Counted from the stretch's first letter, positions 19,600-28,842 are shown. The stretch is DNA of 47,065 bases from Rhodoferax sp. (GCA_011391545.1 JAABQI010000251.1:1-47065); one strand, 5' to 3'. Numbers and translations are program-made. Notes: generated from the sequence alone by a model not told the origin.

Positions 19600-20094
19600 T
19601 TATCGCAGGGCAGCGGGCGCGTCTTTGTCGGGTGTCAGGCGGTCTTCGAGCTCGCCGATGTAGGCGCTCAGCGAGTTGCCGGACTGCTCCACGCTGGTGC
19701 GCAAGCTGTTCTCCATCGCGTCAAGCCGGGCCATCAGCGCCTGTTGCGCAGCCGTGTCCTGCTCGGCGCCCTGCTTCAGGCCGGCCTCCACAAAGCCGCG
19801 CAGCTCGGTGAACCGCGAGGCCTCGGCCTTGTCGGCCAGCTCGCGGTTGGTCTGCAGCTCTTTGGCGTTGCGCCGTGTGTCCATCAGCACATTGGACTGC
19901 AGGTAGAGCACATAGACCAGGCAGTAGGCCACCACAAAAATCAGCAGACCCAGCATGATCAGGCCCAGCGGCGCGTCCAGGGTGGTGATGCCGAAAGACA
20001 GCGTGGTATTGGCCAAAAACACGTTCCAGTTAAGCACCGTGAACGCAGCAATGAGCGTGATCACCAAAATCAACAAAAGACTGCGAATGCGCAT
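19600..20094 (-). CDS. LapA-domain-like inner-membrane protein with coiled-coil C-terminus
   Basis: Two N-terminal TMs (LLLILVITLIAAFTVLNWN; LGLIMLGLLIFVVAYCLVYVLYLQS) plus hydrophilic coiled-coil-like tail. Confidence 0.65.
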   Translation of the reverse strand: MRIRSLLLILVITLIAAFTVLNWNVFLANTTLSFGITTLDAPLGLIMLGLLIFVVAYCLVYVLYLQSNVLMDTRRNAKELQTNRELADKAEASRFTELRGFVEAGLKQGAEQDTAAQQALMARLDAMENSLRTSVEQSGNSLSAYIGELEDRLTPDKDAPAALR

Positions 20095-20218
20095 GACGGA
20101 CTCCTCAACAGGGGTGAATGAATGACTTTAAGGGTACACCAATTGCCGGTGCGCCCAGATGACGGTCGTCATCGGGGCAGCGCAGCGTGGTGGCCGGGCC
20201 GGTTCCGCACGGCCCTGG

Positions 20219-21361
20219 TCAGGCCTTGGCGGGCAGCAGGGCAATCTTGCCGATGTGCTCTTTTTTTAAAAACTCGCGTTGCGCCTGCTCAAGCTGGTCG
20301 AGCGTGAAGCTGCCGGCCAGCAGCGGGCGGAACTCATGGCGCTCGATGTAGCGGATCAGGTTGGAAAAGACCGGCTCGTCCCATGCTGTGCAGCCAAGCA
20401 GGCTCAGATTTTTCAGGTACAGCACGCGCATGTCGAGCTCGACCAAAGGGCCCGCAATGGCGCCCGATGACACATGGCGCCCGCCCCGCTTGAGCACCGC
20501 CAGCAGGTCCGGGAAAGCGCTGCCCGCCACATTGTCAACCACCACATCAACGGTCTCGCTGCCCAGACAGGCCAGCACATTGTCGGCCCGGTCAAGCACC
20601 TGGTCGGCGCCCAGTGCTTGCAGTTGCGCCAGTTTGCTGCCTGTGGTGATGGCGGTCACGACGGCGCCGCGGCGTTTTGCCAACAGCACCGTGGCCACGC
20701 CGACGCCGCCCGAGGCGCCCGTGACCAGCACATGCTGGCGCGCGCCAACCCCGGCCCGGTGCAGCATGTTTTCGGCCGTGCCGAAGGCGCACGGAATGAC
20801 GCCCAGCTCGGCGTCAGACCAGTCGCTGTGCACGGCAAACACCTCCGGGGCCGGCACTTTGACATACTGCGCAAATGCCCCGTCCAGGTCAGAGCCCAGC
20901 CAGACGTTGTCCCAGTTGCTGAAGCCGTGGGGCCGCATGCAGGGCCGCACAAGCACCCGCTGGCCCAGCAGGCCGGGATCAAGCCCGGCCGACAAGGCCA
21001 CCACCCGGCCACAGCAGTCGGTGCCCTGAATGAACGGGAAGGGGCTGGGGCCTTGCCAGCCGTTGCTTGGGCGGCTGTCGCCATCGTCTGCCGGGATCGC
21101 CGCAAGGCTCTGGGTCGAGCCGGTGACCGCCGCGTCGTACCAGCCCAGGCGGGTGTTGATGTCGGTGTTGTTGACACTGGAGGCCAGCACCTGCAGCAGC
21201 ACCTCGCCCGGACCCGGCACGGGGACCGGCACCTGCATGGGCACCAGTTGCTCGAAGCCACCCCGCCCGACGGTGACGATGGCCGTCATCAGGGCTTGCC
21301 CGGCACCGGGTCTGAAGCGCTCGGGAAGATGGGGAAGATGGGGATGAAGTGTGTCAGACAT
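20219..21361 (-). CDS. Zinc-type alcohol dehydrogenase/quinone oxidoreductase-like (MDR family)
   Basis: VLVTGASGGVGVATVLLAKRRGAVV Rossmann motif, PGEVLLQVLASSVNNTDINTR; ATG at 21361. The longer track ORF (to 22354) is antisense extension. Confidence 0.85.
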   Translation of the reverse strand: MSDTLHPHLPHLPERFRPGAGQALMTAIVTVGRGGFEQLVPMQVPVPVPGPGEVLLQVLASSVNNTDINTRLGWYDAAVTGSTQSLAAIPADDGDSRPSNGWQGPSPFPFIQGTDCCGRVVALSAGLDPGLLGQRVLVRPCMRPHGFSNWDNVWLGSDLDGAFAQYVKVPAPEVFAVHSDWSDAELGVIPCAFGTAENMLHRAGVGARQHVLVTGASGGVGVATVLLAKRRGAVVTAITTGSKLAQLQALGADQVLDRADNVLACLGSETVDVVVDNVAGSAFPDLLAVLKRGGRHVSSGAIAGPLVELDMRVLYLKNLSLLGCTAWDEPVFSNLIRYIERHEFRPLLAGSFTLDQLEQAQREFLKKEHIGKIALLPAKA

Positions 21362-21454
21362 GGTCGCTTGACATGATAGAGCCAATGATGTTGCCGGAAA
21401 GTGCTGGGCTATACTGATTTTCAGAACATTGAATGTGCCGCCTGATTGCGCCCG

Positions 21455-21952
21455 ATGCACCCCAAACCCCACCACCACGGCCATCATCACAAGCCACCGC
21501 ATGCGTCGTTTGCCGCGTCCAAAGTGCTCGACTTTGTTGACGAGCCTCGTCTGGACGTCCTGCTCGCGTCGCTGGTGCCGGATGCGGCTGACCGGGCCTT
21601 TGTGTTGCGCTGTGTGATTGGCGAAGGGCCGCTGCACCACCGCGGCGCCAATTACATTTTGCTCACCTTGCTGGCGCAGGCCGCACAACAGGGCAAGTCG
21701 GCCGGCTTCCCTGCGATGGCCGGCGGCGTGGCGGTGCCGATGCGCCTGCCGCCTTACCTGGCCGAGTCGGTGGACGAAGGAAACTACCCGCTGCAACTGC
21801 CGACCGGCGCCTTGCTGGCGCTGGCCGGAGGCGACCAGGCCCGGCTCGCGGCCATGATCGACTGTCTCACCGACGGGCCGTCGCAGCACGCGCTGGCCAA
21901 TGTGATCATGGTGGCGCTGATCGAGCGGCTGCTGGCCAAAACGCAGCCATGA
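21455..21952 (+). CDS. Uncharacterised protein with His-rich N-terminus
   Basis: MHPKPHHHGHHHKPPHASFAASKVLDFVDEPRLDVLLASLVPDAADRAFVLRCVIGEG; no family recognised; ATG at 21455. Confidence 0.65.
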   Translation: MHPKPHHHGHHHKPPHASFAASKVLDFVDEPRLDVLLASLVPDAADRAFVLRCVIGEGPLHHRGANYILLTLLAQAAQQGKSAGFPAMAGGVAVPMRLPPYLAESVDEGNYPLQLPTGALLALAGGDQARLAAMIDCLTDGPSQHALANVIMVALIERLLAKTQP

Positions 21953-21983
21953 TGCCACCCGTGACTGCACGCCACGGGCTGCC

Positions 21984-22625
21984 ATGAGCGCCTTGCTGCA
22001 ACAAGCGTTTCGCACTGCCGCCAGCGAGCTCGGCATGGCCTCGGCCGCCTGGTTGTTTGCCGGCGAGGCTGCCGCTGTGAACGGCGACAGCGCTGTGGAC
22101 ACCCTGCGTGACGATCTGGGGCGCCAGTGGCCCGTGCTTGACGCCATTTGTGCCGCCTGGCTCAAGGGACAACGCAGGCCGCAGGCCGTGGCCGACGACG
22201 TGCTGCCAGCGCTGGCGGGCGCAGCACGGCTGGTGGTGATTGGCGTGGAGTCTTGCTGGCTCGATGCACTGATGGCGGCACTGCCCGCAGACATCCCGGT
22301 GGGCCTGGTGCAGCACGGCGATCCGGTCACGCATTGGGACCGGATCGCCGACAACTACCCTGACCGGGTGCGGCTGCTGCAGCTCGCCGACTTCCAGACC
22401 TGGGCCGGGCCGCGCTCGGTGCTGATGACTTTTGTCTACGGGCAATCGCACCAGCAGGTGTATGTGCTGCCAAGCTGGCTGCGCGTGTGCGGGCCCGATG
22501 TGCGGCTGCAGTTTCGCGCCTTGCTGGGCTGGCGCGTCCTGGCTGCGCCGCTGGATGTTTATCCGCGCTGGCTGGTGGCCGCCGATGCGCAGACCTTCAC
22601 CGACCTCAGGCCTTTGCCATGCTGA
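21984..22625 (+). CDS. Uncharacterised protein
   Basis: 213 aa, no family recognised; stop overlaps the permease ATG. Confidence 0.65.
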   Translation: MSALLQQAFRTAASELGMASAAWLFAGEAAAVNGDSAVDTLRDDLGRQWPVLDAICAAWLKGQRRPQAVADDVLPALAGAARLVVIGVESCWLDALMAALPADIPVGLVQHGDPVTHWDRIADNYPDRVRLLQLADFQTWAGPRSVLMTFVYGQSHQQVYVLPSWLRVCGPDVRLQFRALLGWRVLAAPLDVYPRWLVAADAQTFTDLRPLPC

Positions 22626-23947
22626 CCCAGCAGTGGTCTTTTGCCGTGTTGCTGGTGCTGGCGCTGGTGTTGCAGGCCGTGCTGCCGCGCCACCGTTTGT
22701 TGATTGTCATGGCAGGTGCGGCACTGGCCTGCTCTGGCGCCTCGTTCCTTGGCATTGCCAGCGTCAGCGCGGTGTTTGCCGGTGTGCCGTGGAACGTGTT
22801 GCTGATTCTGGTGGCCCTGGGCCTGTTCACCCACCGGCTGGCGGCCAGCCAGATCTTTGGCCTGGCCTCGGTCGCCCTGGTGCGGCTGGCGCGGGCGCAG
22901 CCGGTGGCGCTGCTGGTGCTGAGTGCGCTAGGCACTTTTTTGGTCTCGTCCGTGGTCAACAACCTGACCGCGCTGATGGTGCTGCTGCCCGTTCTGCTCA
23001 CGGTGTTTGCCTTGTCCGGGGTGTCGCAGCGCTATGCCGCCTGGAGCCTCGGCGTCTTGCTGGTGGCGTGCAATCTGGGCGGCGCGGCCACGCCCATTGG
23101 TGACTTTCCCGCAGTGCTGCTGCTGGGGCGCGGCACCCTGAGTTTCGAGCGCTACCTGAGCGACGCCCTGCCGGTCACTTTTCTGGGCATCGTGCTGTTG
23201 CTGCTGGTGGTGGTTCTGGCGGTGCGCCCGGCGCGCGATGTGCCCGCGAGTGTGCTCGGCAAGCGCCTCACGCTGGTGACCCTGGCGCAGTTGTACCGCG
23301 GCGTGCGGCTCGACTGGTCGCTTCTGGCGCCCTGCCTGGGGGCTTTGCTGGCCATGGTGATCGGCTGGCTGATGCTGCCCGAGAGCTGGGGCATCAGCCC
23401 GGAACTGGTGGCCTGGCTCGGGGCCGGTATCGCGCTGCTGGCCAGACCGCAACAGGGTGAATTGGCGCTCAAGCGCTCGGTGGATGTGGAGTCGGCGCTT
23501 TTTTTGCTGGCGCTGTTCCTGATGGTGGCTGTGGTGCGTGAAACCGGACTCTTTGTCAGTGTGGCCAATTGGCTCGTGGCTGCGCCTTTTGGCCATGCGG
23601 GCCAATTGGTGATTTTCCTGATTGCGGCGGCGCTGCTGACCGGGCTGTTTTCTGCCGGGCCCAGCATGGCCGCGCTGCTGGAGGTGGCCGACGTACTGGC
23701 CGTCAACCACGAGGCGGCGCCGATCTACATTGGCCTGGCACTGGCCGTGTGTGCCGGCAGCAGCCTGTTTTTGACCGCTGCCACGGCCGGGCCGCTGATG
23801 CAGACGCTGGTCGAACGTGCCGGCCTGAAAGATTTGCAGGGGCAGCGGCTCAGCTTTGGCTTCAGGGAATTCGTTCCCGTGGGCCTGCTGGGTTTTGCCC
23901 TGATTTTGAGCCTGGCCATTGGTCGCACCCTGTGGGTGATCAGCTGA
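22619..23947 (+). CDS. Ion-transporter-superfamily permease (SLC13/ArsB/NhaD/CitM-like)
   Basis: Multi-TM; FLVSSVVNNLTALMVLLPVLLTV and ACNLGGAATPIGDFPAVLLLG motifs; ATG at 22619. Confidence 0.8.
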   Translation: MLTQQWSFAVLLVLALVLQAVLPRHRLLIVMAGAALACSGASFLGIASVSAVFAGVPWNVLLILVALGLFTHRLAASQIFGLASVALVRLARAQPVALLVLSALGTFLVSSVVNNLTALMVLLPVLLTVFALSGVSQRYAAWSLGVLLVACNLGGAATPIGDFPAVLLLGRGTLSFERYLSDALPVTFLGIVLLLLVVVLAVRPARDVPASVLGKRLTLVTLAQLYRGVRLDWSLLAPCLGALLAMVIGWLMLPESWGISPELVAWLGAGIALLARPQQGELALKRSVDVESALFLLALFLMVAVVRETGLFVSVANWLVAAPFGHAGQLVIFLIAAALLTGLFSAGPSMAALLEVADVLAVNHEAAPIYIGLALAVCAGSSLFLTAATAGPLMQTLVERAGLKDLQGQRLSFGFREFVPVGLLGFALILSLAIGRTLWVIS

Positions 23948-23948
23948 C

Positions 23949-25976
23949 ATGGACGCACCAGACCTGAGCTCCCGCACGCCAGCCAAGGCAGACGATGCGT
24001 TTGACTTTGCCCTGCTGCAGAAGTCGGTCGCCCGCACCGGAAGCCGCAACCGGCGCGCCCTGTGGTGGCTGGTGGGTTTGCTGGCCCTGTTGCTGGGTTC
24101 GGTGGTGACGCTGCTGCTGTATCTGAATAATTTTGAAGAAGAAGAAGCGGCGCGCCGACGCGCTGCCGATGCCCAGTGGCTGGAGCAAAGCGTGCAGTTT
24201 CACTTTCGGCGTCTCGAAGACGATTTGCTGGTGCTGTCACGCCAAGCGGTGCAACTGAGCGCGGGCGTTGGCGGCGTATTGCCCGATCACCAGCCCGACC
24301 TGAATGCGGGCTTGCTGTGGCGCGAACCCGGCGTGATCCTGTCGAGCGGCTGGATCGGCGCCGGCCAGTTGCGCGACCCGCGCGTGGGCCCCGAGCGCTG
24401 GCCCATCGACTGGGATGCCCATCCCGACAACGCAGAAGCCCTGTCGTTGATGCAAAGCGTCAGTCAGGGGCTGCGCCGCGCCGCTTATGCGGGTTTGATG
24501 CTGCGCAGCGATGGCGCTGCGACCGATGTGGTCTGGCTGGCCGTGCCGTTTTTTGACCGCGGCCAGTTTGCCGGCAACTATTTGGTGGCGGTGTCCCTGA
24601 ACCAGGCGCTGCGTGCCCTGCTGCCCGCCTGGTTCATGCAGGACCACAGCGTGCAACTGCTCACCACCGAGGGGACGGAAGCCTCTGAGACCGCTTACCG
24701 CACGGGGCTGAACCTGCCTGGCACGGACCTGTTTGCGCAGGTGGCGCTGACGCAGGACCAGCCCGCCACCGTGCCGCGCATCTTCTTTCTGGTGGCCCTG
24801 TTGTTTTTATCGGGCATGCTGGTGAGCCTGTATGCGTTGCGCCGCGACTTCATCAAGCGCCAGCAGGTGCAGGCCTTGCTGCAGGCCCAGGTGGCGCTGC
24901 GTACCGCCATGGAAAACTCGGTCACCATCGGCCTGCGCGCCTGGGACCTGGGCGGCAAGATTTTGTATGTGAACGATGCCTTTTGTCGCCTGGTGGGCTA
25001 CCAAGCTGCCGAGCTCATCGGTCGCGCGATCCCGTTCCCCTACTGGCCCGCCGAGCAGATCGACGCATTGCAGAGGGTGCACGACGGCATCATGGCGCAG
25101 GGGACCAGCGGCGAAGGCGTCGAGGTGCAGTTCCAGCACCGCGACGGTCACCTGGTGGACGTGCTGATCCACGAGGCCCCGTTGAACACCGCCGCCGGTG
25201 AGCAGATCGGCTGGATGAGCTCGGTGCTCGACATCAGCGAGCGCAAGCACGCCCAGCGCATGGCGGCGCAACAGCAGGAAAAGCTCGAAGCCTCGGGCCG
25301 CATGGTCGCCGTGGGCGAGGTGGCATCGACGTTGGCGCACGAGCTGAACCAGCCGCTGGGCGCCTTGAGCAGCTTCGCCAACGGCCTGCTCAACCGGCTC
25401 AACGACGGCAGCATCACTCTGGCTGAACTCTTGCCCGTGGTGGAGCGCATGGCGCGGCTGGCTGAGCGCGCCGGCGGCATCATCAAGCGCGTCAACGCCT
25501 TTGCGCGCAAGCGCGAGCTGTCGCGCCAGCGGCTCGACCTGGTGGCGTTCTTGCAGCGCGTGCTGGCACAACAGGGCGACGAGCGCGGCATTGCCCCGGC
25601 GTGGGACCTGCCCAGGCAGGCCATCTGGGTCGAGGCCGACGAACTGCTGCTGGAGCATCTGGTCAACAACCTGGTGGGCAACGCGCAGGACTGGGCCGCC
25701 CAGGCCGGACAAAAGCCCCAGGTGTGGGTCGGTTTGCAGCGGGATGATGCGCAACAACAGGCGGTGCTGACGGTGGCCGACACCGGCCCGGGTGTCAGCG
25801 AAGAGGCCCAGGCCACCATCTTCAACGCCTTTGTCAGCCGCAAGGAGGGCGGCATGGGCATGGGGCTGGCGATCTGCCGCTCGATTGTCGAGGCCCACCA
25901 CGGCCACATCGAGGTGAGCCGCGACCCGCTCTTGGGCGGCGCCCGCTTCACCGTTCTGTTGCCGCTGGCAGAATAG
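23949..25976 (+). CDS. PAS-domain sensor histidine kinase (DctS/FixL-like)
   Basis: Two TM segments around an extracytoplasmic domain, PAS region, H-box VGEVASTLAHELNQPLGALSSFANG, G-box MGMGLAICRSIVEAHHGHIEV. Confidence 0.92.
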   Translation: MDAPDLSSRTPAKADDAFDFALLQKSVARTGSRNRRALWWLVGLLALLLGSVVTLLLYLNNFEEEEAARRRAADAQWLEQSVQFHFRRLEDDLLVLSRQAVQLSAGVGGVLPDHQPDLNAGLLWREPGVILSSGWIGAGQLRDPRVGPERWPIDWDAHPDNAEALSLMQSVSQGLRRAAYAGLMLRSDGAATDVVWLAVPFFDRGQFAGNYLVAVSLNQALRALLPAWFMQDHSVQLLTTEGTEASETAYRTGLNLPGTDLFAQVALTQDQPATVPRIFFLVALLFLSGMLVSLYALRRDFIKRQQVQALLQAQVALRTAMENSVTIGLRAWDLGGKILYVNDAFCRLVGYQAAELIGRAIPFPYWPAEQIDALQRVHDGIMAQGTSGEGVEVQFQHRDGHLVDVLIHEAPLNTAAGEQIGWMSSVLDISERKHAQRMAAQQQEKLEASGRMVAVGEVASTLAHELNQPLGALSSFANGLLNRLNDGSITLAELLPVVERMARLAERAGGIIKRVNAFARKRELSRQRLDLVAFLQRVLAQQGDERGIAPAWDLPRQAIWVEADELLLEHLVNNLVGNAQDWAAQAGQKPQVWVGLQRDDAQQQAVLTVADTGPGVSEEAQATIFNAFVSRKEGGMGMGLAICRSIVEAHHGHIEVSRDPLLGGARFTVLLPLAE

Positions 25977-25996
25977 GCGCCATAGAAGGAGACACC

Positions 25997-26620
25997 ATGA
26001 ACCAGGCCCGGGTGCATATTGTGGACGACGACCCCGACATTCGCGACGGCCTGGCCTGGCTGTTCGACTCGCGCGGCTTCCAAAGCGCCAGTTGGAACGG
26101 CGGCCAGGATTTTCTGGCGGCGGCGCGCGCCCTGCAGGGCGACTGGGGCGAGGCCGTGGTGCTGATGGACATGCGCATGGCGCCGCTGTCGGGCACCGTC
26201 ACCTTTCAGTTGCTCAAGGCGCTGGGCTGCCCCTGGCCGGTGCTTTTTTTGACCGGCCACGGCGATGTCGGCAGCGCCGTGGCGGCGGTCAAGCAGGGTG
26301 CCTGGGATTTCCTGGAAAAGCCGTTTCAGGACAACGAACTGGTGGACCGCGTCCAGCAGGCGCTGGCCGCCGCCACGGCCGCCCAGCACGACGACGAGGA
26401 AACGCGCCGTCTGCGCCAGTCGCTGGCATCTTTAAGCCCGCGTGAGCGCGAGGTGCTCGACGAACTGATCCGCGGCCACTACAACAAGAACATCGCCGAC
26501 CATCTGGGCATCACGGCGCGCACCGTGGAGTTTCACCGCGCCAATATATTTGAAAAAATGGGCGTCGATTCGGCTGTTGAACTGGCACACAAAATTGGCC
26601 GTCTGCAGCCTTTGGGCTAG
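25997..26620 (+). CDS. Two-component response regulator, FixJ/LuxR type
   Basis: HIVDDDPDIRDGLAWL receiver, VLMDMRM, FLTGHGDV, LuxR HTH SPREREVLDELIRGHYNKNIADHLGITARTVEFHRANIFEKMGV. Confidence 0.93.
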   Translation: MNQARVHIVDDDPDIRDGLAWLFDSRGFQSASWNGGQDFLAAARALQGDWGEAVVLMDMRMAPLSGTVTFQLLKALGCPWPVLFLTGHGDVGSAVAAVKQGAWDFLEKPFQDNELVDRVQQALAAATAAQHDDEETRRLRQSLASLSPREREVLDELIRGHYNKNIADHLGITARTVEFHRANIFEKMGVDSAVELAHKIGRLQPLG

Positions 26621-26692
26621 GCTGTGGCGGCACAATGGAGCCTGTTGACGCCAGGTGCGTCCCTTCATTGCGACTCAGCGAGGACCTCTCAC

Positions 26693-27811
26693 ATGACAAA
26701 ACCCATCAAACCCATCAAACGCATTGCCATCAACACCGGCGGCGGCGACGCGCCCGGGCTCAACGCGGTGATCCAGTCGGTGGTGATTGCCGCCGCCAAC
26801 CGCGGCTGGGACTGCTTTGGCATTCGCGACGGTTTCAACGGCATTTTGTTTCCCGAGCGCTACTCGGAAGGCGGTGTGACGCGGCTCACGCGCGACCGGG
26901 TGCGCGGCATCGGCCACCTCGGCGGCACCATGCTGGGCACCACCAACAAGGGCGACCCGCTGCACTTCCCGGTCAACATGCCCGATGGCACGGTGCGCGA
27001 GATTGACCGCTCCGACGAAATCCTGACCTACTTTGCCACCCACGAGATCGACGCCCTGGTGTCGATCGGCGGCGACGGCTCGCTCACCATTGCCAACGCC
27101 CTGCACCAGAAAGGCCTGCGTGTGGTGGGCGTGCCCAAAACCATCGACAACGACCTCGACAAAACCCTCACCACCTTTGGTTTTGACACGGCGGTGGGTT
27201 TTGCCACCGAGTGCCTGGACCGCCTGCACAGCACCGCCGAGAGCCACCAGCGCGTGATGGTGGTCGAGGTGATGGGCCGTTACGCCGGCTGGATCGCGCT
27301 GCACACCGGCATTGCCGGCAATGCGCACGCCATTTTGATTCCTGAAATCCCGTTTGACCTGGACCGGGTCGCTGCCAAACTGCGCTCGCGTGACAGCGAG
27401 GGGCGCCTGTACTCGATCGTGGTGGTGGCCGAGGGTGCGCAGCCTGTAGACGGCCAGCGCGAGTTGCAGGCGCCGGCAGAAGTGGGCCATGCCGAGCGCC
27501 TGGGCGGCATGGGCGAGCGCGTTGCCCATGCGCTGGCCGAGCGCACCGGCAAGGATGCCCGCGTGGTGGTGCTGGGCCACTTGTTGCGCGGTGGCAGCCC
27601 AACGTCGTTTGACCGCCTGTCGGCGCTGCGCTTTGGCGCGGCGGCGGTGCGGGCGCTGGACGAGGGCCAGAGCGGCGTCATGGTGGCGCTGGGTCTGCAC
27701 GGCGTGGACCACGTGGCGCTCGAGGAAGTGGCTGGCCACATGCGGGCCGTGCCGCTGGCCTGCGACACCTTGCAAACCGGACGCGACCTCGGAATTTGCT
27801 TTGGCGATTGA
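26693..27811 (+). CDS. pfkA: 6-phosphofructokinase (ATP- or PPi-dependent)
   Basis: NTGGGDAPGLNAVI, SIGGDGSLTIA, VGVPKTIDNDLDKT, VEVMGRYAGWIAL; ATG at 26693. Confidence 0.9.
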   Translation: MTKPIKPIKRIAINTGGGDAPGLNAVIQSVVIAAANRGWDCFGIRDGFNGILFPERYSEGGVTRLTRDRVRGIGHLGGTMLGTTNKGDPLHFPVNMPDGTVREIDRSDEILTYFATHEIDALVSIGGDGSLTIANALHQKGLRVVGVPKTIDNDLDKTLTTFGFDTAVGFATECLDRLHSTAESHQRVMVVEVMGRYAGWIALHTGIAGNAHAILIPEIPFDLDRVAAKLRSRDSEGRLYSIVVVAEGAQPVDGQRELQAPAEVGHAERLGGMGERVAHALAERTGKDARVVVLGHLLRGGSPTSFDRLSALRFGAAAVRALDEGQSGVMVALGLHGVDHVALEEVAGHMRAVPLACDTLQTGRDLGICFGD

Positions 27812-28172
27812 GGGCGCACCCCTGCTGGTGGTGTGCCTGTGCGCCGAATGGTGCCACGTGTGCTGCGACTATCGGCACAGCTTTGCGCGGGTTGAGCTCG
27901 CCATTCAGGCTGATCACCCGCAGGCGCAGTTTGTCTGGCTCGACATTGAGGACGAGGCCGACCTGCTGTACCCGCTGGATGTGGATGACTTTCCCACGCT
28001 GCTAATCGCCGTGGGCGATGTGCCGCGTTTTTTTGGCCCGCTCACGCCGCAGCCGCAAACCCTGGAGCGGCTGGTGCGCAGCGCTGCAAGCGATGCTTCG
28101 GCCAAGGCGCTGGCGAACCCGGCGCTGCGCGCGGCTGTGGCGCGCATACGGACGCAACGGCTCACAGCTTGA
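27801..28172 (+). CDS. Thioredoxin-like protein (non-ATG start likely)
   Basis: APLLVVCLCAEWCHVCCDYRHSF redox motif CxxC; in-frame TTG at 27801 overlaps pfk stop; the only ATG start in the track (27489) lies deep in pfk. Confidence 0.65.
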   Translation: MAIEGAPLLVVCLCAEWCHVCCDYRHSFARVELAIQADHPQAQFVWLDIEDEADLLYPLDVDDFPTLLIAVGDVPRFFGPLTPQPQTLERLVRSAASDASAKALANPALRAAVARIRTQRLTA

Positions 28173-28179
28173 ATGGCAT

Positions 28180-28255
28180 TGTCATCGCGAGCCTTGGCAA
28201 ATCCGGTCCGACACCGCAAACGGATGGCCACGTCACAACGCTCCCCGCAAGGACG
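28180..28255. repeat. Degenerate copy of dispersed palindromic repeat
   Basis: gtcatcgcgagccttggcaaatccgg ... cggatggccacgtcacaacgctccccgcaaggacg; reverse complement of the right arm begins cgtccttgcggggagcg, like cgtcattgcgag at 32669. Confidence 0.4.
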
Positions 28256-28263
28256 AACCGCTG

Positions 28264-28842
28264 TCAGTTCCGTGGTTTTTCAGCCAGAAAGCGCCCGAGT
28301 TCATTGCCCGACAACAGCGTCACTCCCTTCGCCTTGGCATAACGCTGGGCGGTGTCGCTGACCGGGATCAGGCTCATGTAGAGGCATTGCTGTGCCTCTT
28401 GCGTCTCTTTGGCGGCGACCAGCTCGCGCAGCGCTTCCACGCCATGGTTGGCGGCTTTCCAGCGTTTGCAACTCACGAGCGTGCGCTGTGCTCCCTTGAC
28501 CACTGAAAAGTCGGCCGCCGGGTTGTTGAGCCGCGTGACGGCATAGCCCTGCTCGACATAAGTTTGCCCGACCAGGGCAGAAAAATCGCGCCACGACATG
28601 GCGCCCGCCCGCGTCATTATGTCGGCCACACGGGCCGCGCTCGGGGCGCGCCACTGTTTGCGCGCGGCCAGAACGCCGATGACCAGGAACGGAAAACCGC
28701 CCATCACGCCAAAACCCACATAGGGCTTGGGCAGCAGGGCCACGGACAGCAGCGAAATCACGGCCACGATGACCAGGCTGATCCACCACGGCGAGCGCAG
28801 CAAGATCGCAAACAGCGAGTTTTCGGACATTTTCAGTTTCAT
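28264..28842 (-). CDS. Membrane-anchored restriction-endonuclease-like (Mrr/RecB-like fold) protein
   Basis: Two TMs then SWRDFSALVGQTYVEQGYAVTRLNNPAADFSVVKGAQRTLVSCKRWKA (D-x-V...S-C-K-R-W, Mrr-like). Confidence 0.7.
   Translation of the reverse strand: MKLKMSENSLFAILLRSPWWISLVIVAVISLLSVALLPKPYVGFGVMGGFPFLVIGVLAARKQWRAPSAARVADIMTRAGAMSWRDFSALVGQTYVEQGYAVTRLNNPAADFSVVKGAQRTLVSCKRWKAANHGVEALRELVAAKETQEAQQCLYMSLIPVSDTAQRYAKAKGVTLLSGNELGRFLAEKPRN

Noticed and set aside
21362-22354. N-terminal extension of the 711-aa minus ORF
   Set aside because: MDR homology starts at MSDTLHPHLPHLPERFRPG (21361); upstream part is antisense to the two plus-strand unknown ORFs
26701-26726. Short tandem repeat acccatcaaacccatcaaacgc at the pfk start (KPIKPIKR)
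   Set aside because: Two-unit coding repeat, too short to be meaningful
26675-27775. 366-aa minus-strand ORF opposite pfk
   Set aside because: Antisense shadow of a clearly assigned gene
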